This document shows, piece after piece, positions 8,890-17,569 of a DNA stretch of 17,569 nt; position 1 is the stretch's first letter, and every line of letters begins with the position of its first letter. The translations under genes were made by a program, and so were the position numbers. The stretch spans positions 1-17,569 of the forward strand of contig JAGSPR010000092.1 in the NCBI GenBank assembly GCA_018262455.1, written 5' to 3'. The stretch comes from Deltaproteobacteria bacterium (GTDB lineage: Bacteria; Myxococcota; Polyangia; Haliangiales; Haliangiaceae). The notes beneath the pieces were generated by a model. It ran no database searches, had not been told where the DNA came from, and was given only the letters and a program-made list of their open reading frames with translations.

Positions 8890-11151
8890 GTGGATCGCCG
8901 TCCTGTTCATGCGCTTGGCCTCGTCGCGCTGGTGGCCTGCGGCTCGAAGCAGCCGATCGAGGAGGCCTCGAGGCCCAGCGACGCCGCGGTCGCCCAGGTC
9001 GCCGATGCGGCGGTGGTCGCGCCACCACCGCCGCAACCGGAGCGGCTCGAGCACGCCGTCTATGGGCTGGTCGATAACCGTCACGCGGTGCACCGCTACG
9101 TCGCCGGCGACCTGGTGATCGATGCGTCGGACGTCGGGCTCGCGCGCTACACGCGGTTCAGCATGCCGGCGCCGCGCTGGCACCTCGGGCACCTCGTGGA
9201 GGGCGTGCGCGCCGCCGAGGTCGATCGGCTCGCCTCGCTGGAGATCCCGCTCGATGCCGAGCTGGCGACCGGCATCACCCGGCTCGTCGCCCGGGTCCAT
9301 GGCCACGACAAGCTGGTGCTGAGCCTCAAGCTCAATGGCCGCAAGGCCGGCCCAGGAGCGACCCTCGCGCTCGCCGAAGGCTGGCAGACGATCGCGCTTC
9401 CCATCGAGCACGGCGTGCTGGGCATCGGCGAGAACCAGCTCGTGCTCGAGACCACCGGCAAGGCGAAGGGCACGATCGCCATCGAGTGGCTCCGCTTCGC
9501 GTCGCGCGAAGTGGCGCACGACGATCCGCGCCCGGCGGCGGGCTTCGACGCGAAGGCCAACGTGATCCGCCTCGCGAAGGATGCGACGCTGCTGTGGTAC
9601 GTCACGATCCCCGATGGCGCCCACCTCGTGGCGAAGCTGGAGGGGCCGTGCAAGGTGGAGGTCCAGGCGCGGGCGGGCGATGACAGCTTCGCGGGCGGCA
9701 TGCTGGCAGCAGACAGCGCGCGGGTGGATCTGACGAAGATGGCGGGGCGGGTGGTCGGCCTGACGCTGACCGCGCGAGACTGCCCGGTCGCGAAGATCGG
9801 ATCGCCGGAGATCATGCTGCACGGCGCGGCGCCGGCCCCCCTCGGCAACGCCGAGCGTCCCCGCTACATCGTGCTCTGGGTGATGGACGCGTTGCGCGCC
9901 GACAAGGTGGCGAGCTTCACGCCCGGCGCGCGCGCGTTGACCCCGAACCTCGACGAGCTCGCGAAGTCGAGCACCGTGTTCCGCCAGTACTACGTGCAGG
10001 GCAACGAGTCACAGACCAGCCACTCGAGCATGTGGACGGGCCTCTATCCGGCGGTCCACAACGTCCGGATGGCCGGCGCCGGTGGCAGCGCGCGGATCGA
10101 CGCGGGGCTCGACGTCGTCGCTTCCAGGCTGGCCGCCGCGGGCATGTACACCGCCGCGGTCACCGGCAACGGCTTCGTCAACGAGGAGGGCGGGTACACG
10201 CGCGGGTTCAACGAGTACCGCAACATGATGCGCGAGGCCGGCGTCCCGAACGGCGTGATCTACGGCCAGAAGATCGTCGACGCCGCGCTCGCTCGGTTCG
10301 ACGCGCACCGCGACCAGCCGCTCTACCTGTTCCTCGGCACGATCGACACGCACAGCCCGTGGATCGCGCGTCACCCCTGGATCGAGACCTACTCGCCGCG
10401 CTACAGCGGTCCGTTCAAGGACTTCGCGACGGCCAAGGACCTCGGGTTCAAGCCGAGCTCGATGGGCTGCAGCGTCATCCCCCCGCCAGCCGACATCGAG
10501 CGGCTGCGCGCGATCTACGACTCGGCGATCAGCTATCACGATCAACAGGTCGGTCGCGTCGTCGCTCAGCTCAAGTCGTGGGGCATCTGGGATCAGACCA
10601 TGCTCGTGATCACGGCGGACCACGGTGAGGAGCTGTTCGAGGATCGTCGATGCGGTCACGGCGGCTCGCTGCGCGACTCGCTCGTGCGGGTTCCGCTGCT
10701 GGTCCACGATCCGGCCCGGTTCCCGGGGGGCACCGTGATCGAAGAAGGTGCCGAGGGCGTCGACCTGATGCCGACGTTGCTCGAAGCGGTGGGCGCGCCC
10801 GGCGTGGCCGCGTCGCAGGGTGAATCGTTGGTGGCGCTCGCGCAGGGGACAGGACGCGGCTGGCCAAGGCCGTCCTATGCGTCGATGTACGAGTACGCGC
10901 ACGCGATGCGAATCGGCCGGTGGAAGGTGCGGGTCGGCAAGCTCGGCACGCCGATCGTCGGAGATCTGAGCGCCGATCCAGGCGAGACCACTGATCTCGC
11001 GCGGGTCCGCCCCGTCGAGCGTCGCATGCTGACCGACAACCTGGGCTTGTTCCTGGCGCTGCGGATGCAGTGGAAGAAGCACGCGTGGGGAGTCACGACC
11101 AACGTCACGCATGCGGGCGCGGCCGCGCTCGATGAGGTGCAGACCCCGTGA
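8890..11151 (+). CDS. Lipoprotein hydrolase of the sulfatase/alkaline phosphatase superfamily
   Basis: From GTG 8890 (AGAGG ends 3 nt before) the 753-residue product begins MDRRPVHALGLVALVAC, a lipoprotein signal with Cys17; Ser at +2 suggests the outer membrane. GTG 8872 is an alternative start. Residues ~40-320 look like beta-sandwich modules without a recognised active site. The catalytic domain follows. It has metal Asp333 (WVMDALRADKV), the nucleophile segment NESQTSHSSMWTGLYP, IDTHSPW, and metal residues D577 and H578 (VITADHGEELFEDR), with H590 in CGHGG. The position normally held by the formylglycine Cys/Ser is Ser374, without the C/S-x-P-x-R context. A formylglycine sulfatase is thus unlikely; a phosphodiesterase, phosphatase or transferase is possible. 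The end (GDLSADPGETTDLA) is typical of the family. The gene overlaps the PHP gene by 4 nt. Confidence 0.85.
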   Translation: MDRRPVHALGLVALVACGSKQPIEEASRPSDAAVAQVADAAVVAPPPPQPERLEHAVYGLVDNRHAVHRYVAGDLVIDASDVGLARYTRFSMPAPRWHLGHLVEGVRAAEVDRLASLEIPLDAELATGITRLVARVHGHDKLVLSLKLNGRKAGPGATLALAEGWQTIALPIEHGVLGIGENQLVLETTGKAKGTIAIEWLRFASREVAHDDPRPAAGFDAKANVIRLAKDATLLWYVTIPDGAHLVAKLEGPCKVEVQARAGDDSFAGGMLAADSARVDLTKMAGRVVGLTLTARDCPVAKIGSPEIMLHGAAPAPLGNAERPRYIVLWVMDALRADKVASFTPGARALTPNLDELAKSSTVFRQYYVQGNESQTSHSSMWTGLYPAVHNVRMAGAGGSARIDAGLDVVASRLAAAGMYTAAVTGNGFVNEEGGYTRGFNEYRNMMREAGVPNGVIYGQKIVDAALARFDAHRDQPLYLFLGTIDTHSPWIARHPWIETYSPRYSGPFKDFATAKDLGFKPSSMGCSVIPPPADIERLRAIYDSAISYHDQQVGRVVAQLKSWGIWDQTMLVITADHGEELFEDRRCGHGGSLRDSLVRVPLLVHDPARFPGGTVIEEGAEGVDLMPTLLEAVGAPGVAASQGESLVALAQGTGRGWPRPSYASMYEYAHAMRIGRWKVRVGKLGTPIVGDLSADPGETTDLARVRPVERRMLTDNLGLFLALRMQWKKHAWGVTTNVTHAGAAALDEVQTP

Positions 11152-12296
11152 CGCGCGTGGCGCTGCTCGCGCTCGTTGCGTGTGCTGCCACCGATCTCCC
11201 GACGCGGCCGGTTCCGAGCGCGAGCCTGCATGCCGATGCGGGCGTCGACGTGGCTGGTGCCGACCGCGACCAGGTCGCAGTGCTGGATGCACCGACGAAG
11301 GAGGTCGCGCCCGTCGCCGCCGAGGTCTGGCTCCGCGGCTCGACGCACGTCCATGCACGGCCGTCTGGCGATAGCAGCACCCCGATCCCGGACGTGGTCG
11401 CGTGGTACGAGCAGCATGGCTACGACTTCATCGCGCTGACCGACCACAACCAGGTCAGCGAGATCCTGCCGGGCGCCGAGACCTCCGGGAAGATCACCGT
11501 CCGAGATCCACCGAGTGGCCTGATCGTGTTCGCCGGGGTCGAGCTGACGCACAACCCGACCCGCTGTGTCCCGGCCGGTGACGCGAGCCGGCGCTGTCGA
11601 ATTCACGTCAACCTGATCGGCGTGACCGCGCGCCCGGGCAACAAGATCGAATGGGCCGATCGCTCGACGCACGACCGGGTCGCGAAGTATCAGGCGGCGA
11701 TTGTGGCTGCGCGGACGCTCGGTGGGATCGCACAGCTCAACCATCCACAGTGGTTCTGGGGCATGACATCCGACGTCCTGGTCGAGATCGCACGCCGGGG
11801 AATGCGGCTGTACGAAGTCACGAATGCGCAGTTCGCGAAGTGGAATGCGGGAGACCCGCGTCATCTATCCACCGAAGCGCTGTGGGATGCGGCGCTGGCG
11901 CACGACGTGACCTTGTGGGCGGTGGCGTCCGATGACGCGCACGACTACGAGGAGAGGCCCGGTAAGTACCCCCCAGGTGGCGGTTGGGTGATGGTCAAGG
12001 CGCGCCGCGAGCCCCAGGCCATCCTGGAGGCGCTCGCGGCCGGGCGCTTCTACGCGTCGACAGGCGTCGTGCTCGAGCATGCGGAGGTGGCCAACGGGGA
12101 GCTCGTGGTGGAGGCGGCCGCCACGGTGTCGCCCGTCACGATCGAGTTCATCGAGAACGGCAAGCTCGTCGTTACGGTGAGCGCCAGAACTGCGCGCCGA
12201 GCGCTCCCGCGCGCAGGATATGTCCGCGCCGTCGTCACTCGTGGTGACGGCAAGAAGGCCTGGGTGCAGCCCGCGCGGCTGCCGCGGACACCCTAG
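11148..12296 (+). CDS. PHP-domain metallohydrolase lipoprotein (CehA/McbA-like)
   Basis: The GTG start overlaps the upstream TGA (GTGA at 11148-11151), with GAGG at 11134-11137. An in-frame stop at 11133 excludes longer versions. The 382-residue protein begins MTRVALLALVAC, a short lipoprotein signal with Cys12. PHP metal motifs are H67-x-H69 (RGSTHVHARPSGDSS), D99-H100 (FIALTDHNQ), E132 (GVELTHN), H199 (LNHPQW) and D262/D263/H265 (ASDDAHDYE). This order fits the CehA/McbA branch of PHP hydrolases, which cleave esters, carbamates or phosphoesters. The C-terminal ~100 residues (from about GRFYASTGV) look like the small beta domain of that branch. Substrate is unknown. Coupling to the sulfatase-like gene suggests a shared extracytoplasmic pathway. 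The stop overlaps the convergent regulator's stop in CTAG. Confidence 0.87.
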   Translation: MTRVALLALVACAATDLPTRPVPSASLHADAGVDVAGADRDQVAVLDAPTKEVAPVAAEVWLRGSTHVHARPSGDSSTPIPDVVAWYEQHGYDFIALTDHNQVSEILPGAETSGKITVRDPPSGLIVFAGVELTHNPTRCVPAGDASRRCRIHVNLIGVTARPGNKIEWADRSTHDRVAKYQAAIVAARTLGGIAQLNHPQWFWGMTSDVLVEIARRGMRLYEVTNAQFAKWNAGDPRHLSTEALWDAALAHDVTLWAVASDDAHDYEERPGKYPPGGGWVMVKARREPQAILEALAAGRFYASTGVVLEHAEVANGELVVEAAATVSPVTIEFIENGKLVVTVSARTARRALPRAGYVRAVVTRGDGKKAWVQPARLPRTP

Positions 12297-12913
12297 AGCG
12301 CCACGTAGCCGTGTTTGACGGCGAACCGCGTGAGCTCCGAGTTGTTCCGTAGCCCGAGCTTCTTCAGCACGTGACCGCGGTGGGTATCGACCGTCTTGAT
12401 ACTGATCTCCAGGTGTTCGGCGATCTCGCGGTTGGTGAGCCCACGCGCGAGCATCTCCATGACCTGCTGCTCGCGTGCGGTCAGCGCACTCGCGGGGTGA
12501 CCGTCACCGGTCGCCAGCAGCTGCTCGACCCCCGGTGGGATGACCTGCTCGCCGCGGCTCACGGCCCGGATCGCCGACAACAAGACCTCTGGTTCCACGG
12601 CCTTGTTGACGTAGCCGTGCGCTCCTGCCGCGATCGCCCGCGCCGCATAGCTCGGCTCGGTGTGCCAGGTGAGCACCACGACCAGCGGCGCGGTCTCGAG
12701 CGGCCTCATCTCCGTGAGGACGTCGAACCCGGAGCGATCGGGCAGGGTGATGTCCAGCAGGAGCACATCCGGGCGCTCGCGCCGGATCATGTCCATCGTA
12801 TCTGCCGCGGTCCCTGACTCGCCGACGACCTGGATGTCGTCAGCCTTCCCGAGCGCCTCGCGGAGAGCCCAGCGCACGATCGTATGATCTTCAGCGATAG
12901 CTAGTCGAATCAT
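12293..12913 (-). CDS. NarL/FixJ-type response regulator with LuxR HTH
   Basis: The ATG at 12913 has GGAGG (complement of 12921-12925) 7 nt upstream, and the protein begins at the receiver domain (MIRLAIAEDH). The longer open frame upstream is not family sequence. The 206-residue product has acidic pocket E8/D9, phosphoacceptor D54 (DVLLLDITLPD), T82 (VVLTWHTEPS) and K104 (GYVNKAVEP), so it should be phosphorylatable. A LuxR helix-turn-helix follows at about 143-200 (LTAREQQVMEMLARGLTNREIAEHL, KTVDTHRGHVLKKLGL). It is a DNA-binding transcription factor in the cytoplasm. No kinase gene is adjacent. It is divergent from the Ser/Thr kinase and convergent with the PHP gene, sharing CTAG between the stops. 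Confidence 0.95.
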   Translation of the reverse strand: MIRLAIAEDHTIVRWALREALGKADDIQVVGESGTAADTMDMIRRERPDVLLLDITLPDRSGFDVLTEMRPLETAPLVVVLTWHTEPSYAARAIAAGAHGYVNKAVEPEVLLSAIRAVSRGEQVIPPGVEQLLATGDGHPASALTAREQQVMEMLARGLTNREIAEHLEISIKTVDTHRGHVLKKLGLRNNSELTRFAVKHGYVAL

Positions 12914-12920
12914 GGCAACA

Positions 12921-12953
12921 CCTCCAAACGGGGTACGGTCGTAGAAACTAGCA
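12921..12953 (-). promoter_or_regulatory. Shine-Dalgarno and candidate extended -10 of the response regulator
   Basis: On the reverse strand, TGCTAGTTT (12953-12945) has the extended -10 form TGnTAnnnT. It would start transcription about 25 nt before the ATG, leaving room for the GGAGG at 12925-12921. No good -35 is seen. The Shine-Dalgarno is convincing; the promoter is a weaker call. Confidence 0.4.
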
Positions 12954-12978
12954 ACCCCCGCGCCGGAACGAACCGCGC

Positions 12979-12984
12979 TATAGG
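12979..12984 (+). promoter_or_regulatory. Weak -10-like TATAGG before the Ser/Thr kinase gene
   Basis: TATAGG stands out in an otherwise GC-rich 87-bp divergent region, 16 nt before the kinase ATG. No -35 match is found at 17 nt. GGTGAG overlapping it could instead be a distant ribosome site. Confidence 0.22.
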
Positions 12985-13000
12985 TGAGCCGGTTCTCGCC

Positions 13001-15094
<2,094 letters not shown>

Positions 15095-15105
15095 TATCCA
15101 CGACG

Positions 15106-15735
15106 ATGTCCACGCAGCTGCCGCTCGTTCTCGGGATCGCTGGTGGCAGCGGCTCCGGCAAGACCACCGTGGCGCACAAGCTCGCCGCCGCGATGCCCGC
15201 CCACCGCTGCATCACGATCGAGCACGATTCCTACTACCGCGATCAGGCCCACCTCGACCCCGTCGAGCGCGCCAAGATCAACTACGACCACCCCGACTCG
15301 CTCGAGAGCAGCCTGCTCGCCACCCACCTCAAGGCGTTGCGCGCCGGTCACACCGTCGAGGTCCCGATCTACGACTTCGCCTCCCACACCCGCCGCACCG
15401 AGACGCGCACGGTCGCGCCCGCTCGCGTCATCATCGTCGAGGGCATCCTGGTGTTCACCGACGCGGCTCTCCGCGAGCACATGGACATCAAGATCTTCGT
15501 TGATACCGACTCCGACATCCGGCTGATCCGGCGGATCCGCCGCGATCTCGAGCAGCGCGGTCGCACGTTCCAGTCCGTTCGCGACCAGTACTACGCCACC
15601 GTCCGGCCCATGCACATCGAGCACGTCGAGCCCTCCAAGCGGTGGGCCGACCTGATCGTTCCCGAAGGCGGCGACAACAAGGTCGCGCTCGACGTCCTGC
15701 TCGGGCGGCTGTGGCGGATGGCGTTCGACGCCTGA
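15106..15735 (+). CDS. udk: Uridine kinase
   Basis: This 209-residue P-loop kinase has the normal length for Udk. It shows Walker A GGSGSGKTT (13-21), the phosphate-acceptor side motif HDSYYRD, the nucleoside-site motifs NYDHPDS and YDFASHTRR, and EGILVFTD at the Walker B strand. It also has the lid-like RRIRRDLEQRGRT. It converts uridine or cytidine to the monophosphate with ATP or GTP in cytoplasmic pyrimidine salvage. The ATG is 11 nt after the Ser/Thr kinase stop with no clear ribosome site, so expression may rely on coupling or on the nearby TAGTAT. No functional link with the kinase is implied beyond co-orientation. Confidence 0.95.
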   Translation: MSTQLPLVLGIAGGSGSGKTTVAHKLAAAMPAHRCITIEHDSYYRDQAHLDPVERAKINYDHPDSLESSLLATHLKALRAGHTVEVPIYDFASHTRRTETRTVAPARVIIVEGILVFTDAALREHMDIKIFVDTDSDIRLIRRIRRDLEQRGRTFQSVRDQYYATVRPMHIEHVEPSKRWADLIVPEGGDNKVALDVLLGRLWRMAFDA

Positions 15736-15737
15736 AC

Positions 15738-15761
15738 GGTCGGCCGGGAGGGGCCGCGACC
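15738..15761 (+). terminator. Possible stem-loop just after udk
   Basis: GGTC-GGCC (15738-15745) pairs with GGCC-(GC)-GACC (15752-15761), giving an 8-bp stem with a 2-nt bulge and a GGGAGG loop, 2 nt past the stop. There is no T-run, so it may only stabilise the 3' end. Confidence 0.3.
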
Positions 15762-16012
15762 TGGACGTCACGCGGGATCTTCGGAGGCATGATCGCGCGC
15801 TCGATCGGCTCGAACAGATGGCGCGCAAGGCGTGCACGGGGCTCCGATCTCGCGCGTTCGCTGCGCGCGAATCGAGCCGGATGCTCGCCGGCGACGCGCG
15901 CCATGGCTCGGCGGTGGCATGTTCGCTGCATCACCGACTCGTGATGAGCAGGGAAGTACCGGCCGGCGCGGACGCTGGCGCGGATGCGAGTCGTCGGCTG
16001 ACAGAGGGTCTC
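15762..16012 (+). other. Intergenic region before the sensor kinase
   Basis: No convincing gene is seen here. It holds nested inverted repeats: GGCTCGA (15807-15813) with TCGAGCC (15872-15878), enclosing TCGCGCG (15850-15856) with CGCGCGA (15864-15870), loop TTCGCTG. This could fold as RNA, but at this GC content such pairs also occur by chance. An in-frame ATG at 15944 could extend the sensor kinase by 23 residues. Confidence 0.35.
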
Positions 16013-17569
16013 ATGCCATCCGCGGAGGCGCGCCCTGGCAGCCTGTATCGCGAGCTGGCGGAGGTCGCTCCGGATGGCATCTTCATCGCGAACCTCGAAG
16101 GCCGCTACATCGAGGTGAACGCGGCGGGATGCGAGCTGCTCGGCCGAACCCGCGACGAGATCCTCGGCAAGACGATCGTGGACCTGATCCCTGCCGAGCA
16201 GCTACCACGGCTGGCCGAATCGAGAGAGCTCATGCTGCGAGGCGAGGTGCACACGGCCGAGTGGCAGCTGCGCTACCGGGACGGAACGTACATCCCCGTC
16301 GAGGTCAGCGCGAAGGTCCTCCCCGATGGCCGCTGGGTCGGCTTCGTTCGCGACCTGCGCCATCGCAAGGCGATGGAGGAGGCGCTGCGGATCAGCGAGC
16401 AACGGTTCCGGATCGCGCTCGCGGGATCGCCGATCTCGCTGTTCAGCCAGGATCGCGACCTCCGCTTCACGTGGTCGTACAACCCGCCTTCGCCATACTA
16501 CCCGCACGACATCGTCGGCAAGAAGCAGGAGGACTTCTCGCCCCCCGCCCTCGTCGGCGAGCTCACCACCTTCAAGCGAGCGGTCCTCGAGACCGGGATC
16601 GGGGCGCGCCGGCTGTTCGAGGTCGAGTATGCCGAAGGCCAGCGATGGTTCGACGTCACGATCGAGCCTGTCCACGACGAGCGCGGTCAGATCACCGGGA
16701 TCACGGGCGCCGCGTGGGACGTGACCGAGCGCAAGCGCAGCGAGGACGAGCACCGGCTGCTCGGTGACGCCAGTGCGCTGCTCGGCGAGCTCAACACGGA
16801 CTGGAAGGAGCTGCTGTCGAAGGTCACGCCGATCGCCTTGCAGCTTCCTGCCGATCTCTGCATCGCCGAGGTGATCGACGACGACGGGCAGGTCCAGCGC
16901 CTCGCGATCGTCCACCGGGAACCGGCGATGGCGGCGGTGTGCGCGGCGCTGACCGCGCTGCCGCTCGATCGCGACCGGCCTCATCTCGCGGCCGAGGTGC
17001 TGCGGTCTGGTCAGCCGCGGCTGATCGAGGAGGTCACGCCCGCGTACGTCGCGTCGGTGGCGCAGAGCGCGGAGCACCTGAACCTGCTCGAGCAGCTTCA
17101 CCTCCGATCGCTGATCGAGATCCCGCTGGTCAGCCGCGGCAGGCTGCTCGGCATGTTCGTGATCGGCTCGAGCACGCGGCGGTTCGGCGCGGAGGATCTG
17201 CGGATCGCGATGGCCCTGGCAAGCCGCGTCGCGATCGCGATCGACAACGCGCGGCTGCACCGCTCCCTCCAGCGAGCGGTGGAAGCGCGCGACCAGGTGC
17301 TTGCGATCGTCGCTCACGATCTGCGCAACCCGCTCAACTCGGTGCTGCTGCAGTCCGAGATCCTGTCCCGTAGTCTCGACGAGACCATCGGCGTGCGTGC
17401 CGTCGAACGGATCCGTCACGCCGTCGGGCGGATGAACCGCCTGGTCCAGGATCTCCTCGATGCCGTGCGACTCGACGCGCACGAACCGCTGACGATCGAG
17501 CCCGAGGAGCTGGCGCCCGATCGGGTGGCGCAGGAAGCGATCGAGGCCATGCGGCCGCTCGCCGCGGCC
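16013..17569 (+). CDS. PAS-PAS-GAF sensor histidine kinase, 3' partial
   Basis: The frame runs open to the window end (519 codons seen). Domains in order: PAS 1 at about 9-125 (APDGIFIANLEGRYIEVNAAGCELLG, then GRWVGFVRDLRHRK), PAS 2 at about 128-245 (ISEQRFRIALAGSPISLFSQ to AAWDVTERKRSE), a GAF-like domain at about 255-415 (SLIEIPLVSRGRLLGMFVIG), then HisKA. H435 sits in the H box AHDLRNPLNS. The ATPase domain lies beyond the edge. No membrane span is visible, so it is probably a soluble cytoplasmic sensor for redox, light or small-molecule cues. ATG 16013 has GAGGG 4 nt upstream; ATG 15944 is a longer alternative. The unpaired response regulator at 12293-12913 is a possible but unproven partner. 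Confidence 0.9.
   Translation, partial: MPSAEARPGSLYRELAEVAPDGIFIANLEGRYIEVNAAGCELLGRTRDEILGKTIVDLIPAEQLPRLAESRELMLRGEVHTAEWQLRYRDGTYIPVEVSAKVLPDGRWVGFVRDLRHRKAMEEALRISEQRFRIALAGSPISLFSQDRDLRFTWSYNPPSPYYPHDIVGKKQEDFSPPALVGELTTFKRAVLETGIGARRLFEVEYAEGQRWFDVTIEPVHDERGQITGITGAAWDVTERKRSEDEHRLLGDASALLGELNTDWKELLSKVTPIALQLPADLCIAEVIDDDGQVQRLAIVHREPAMAAVCAALTALPLDRDRPHLAAEVLRSGQPRLIEEVTPAYVASVAQSAEHLNLLEQLHLRSLIEIPLVSRGRLLGMFVIGSSTRRFGAEDLRIAMALASRVAIAIDNARLHRSLQRAVEARDQVLAIVAHDLRNPLNSVLLQSEILSRSLDETIGVRAVERIRHAVGRMNRLVQDLLDAVRLDAHEPLTIEPEELAPDRVAQEAIEAMRPLAAA

Noticed and set aside
15789..15944. Small frame from ATG 15789 after a GGAGG
   Set aside because: The GGAGG is only 1 nt from the ATG, the translation is Arg-rich and motif-free, and no family is recognisable.
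16202..17482. A 426-codon reverse frame inside the sensor kinase
   Set aside because: The forward frame contains PAS, GAF and HisKA motifs; the reverse frame is a codon-bias shadow.

Overview
This is a very GC-rich window with strong G/C third-position bias. It reads like a chromosomal segment of a predatory-type deltaproteobacterium (Myxococcota, probably the Polyangia/Haliangiales side). That placement is an inference. It rests on a secreted protease with a Cys/Asp-rich Ca-binding linker and P domain, several large lipoproteins, a eukaryotic-like Ser/Thr kinase with one membrane span and a big outer domain, and a multi-sensor histidine kinase. No rRNA, tRNA, transposase, phage gene or CRISPR array is visible.

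Layout. 1-1379 (+): 3' part of a secreted papain-like (C1) protease with a Ca-binding linker and a proprotein-convertase P domain, followed by a strong hairpin terminator. 1501-2324 (+): a universal stress protein carrying an added Cys/His cluster, then a possible 57-residue small protein. 2325-5641 (-): a canonical UspA protein, a lipoprotein with three tandem jelly-roll-like repeats, and a purine deaminase that resembles adenine deaminase more than adenosine deaminase. 5846-12296 (+): Tex with an unusually long low-complexity tail, then two overlapping lipoprotein genes (a sulfatase/alkaline-phosphatase-superfamily hydrolase and a PHP/CehA-McbA-type metallohydrolase). 12293-12913 (-): a NarL/LuxR response regulator. 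13001-15735 (+): a membrane Ser/Thr kinase and uridine kinase, tightly spaced. 16013-end (+): a PAS-PAS-GAF histidine kinase cut by the window end.

How the genes may work together. The sulfatase-like and PHP lipoproteins overlap by 4 bases and probably form a two-step surface or periplasmic hydrolase unit; this is the most system-like pair here. The response regulator and the Ser/Thr kinase diverge from an 87-bp region. The response regulator has no histidine kinase beside it; the PAS-GAF kinase 3 kb away is a possible but unproven partner. Adenine deaminase and uridine kinase are ordinary nucleobase/nucleoside salvage genes and lie far apart. Transcription cues: tex has a promoter-like element (TTGCCG, 17-nt spacer, TACGGT) that would give an almost leaderless mRNA. 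The deaminase and uridine kinase genes also have TAnnnT hexamers 6-8 nt before their ATG.
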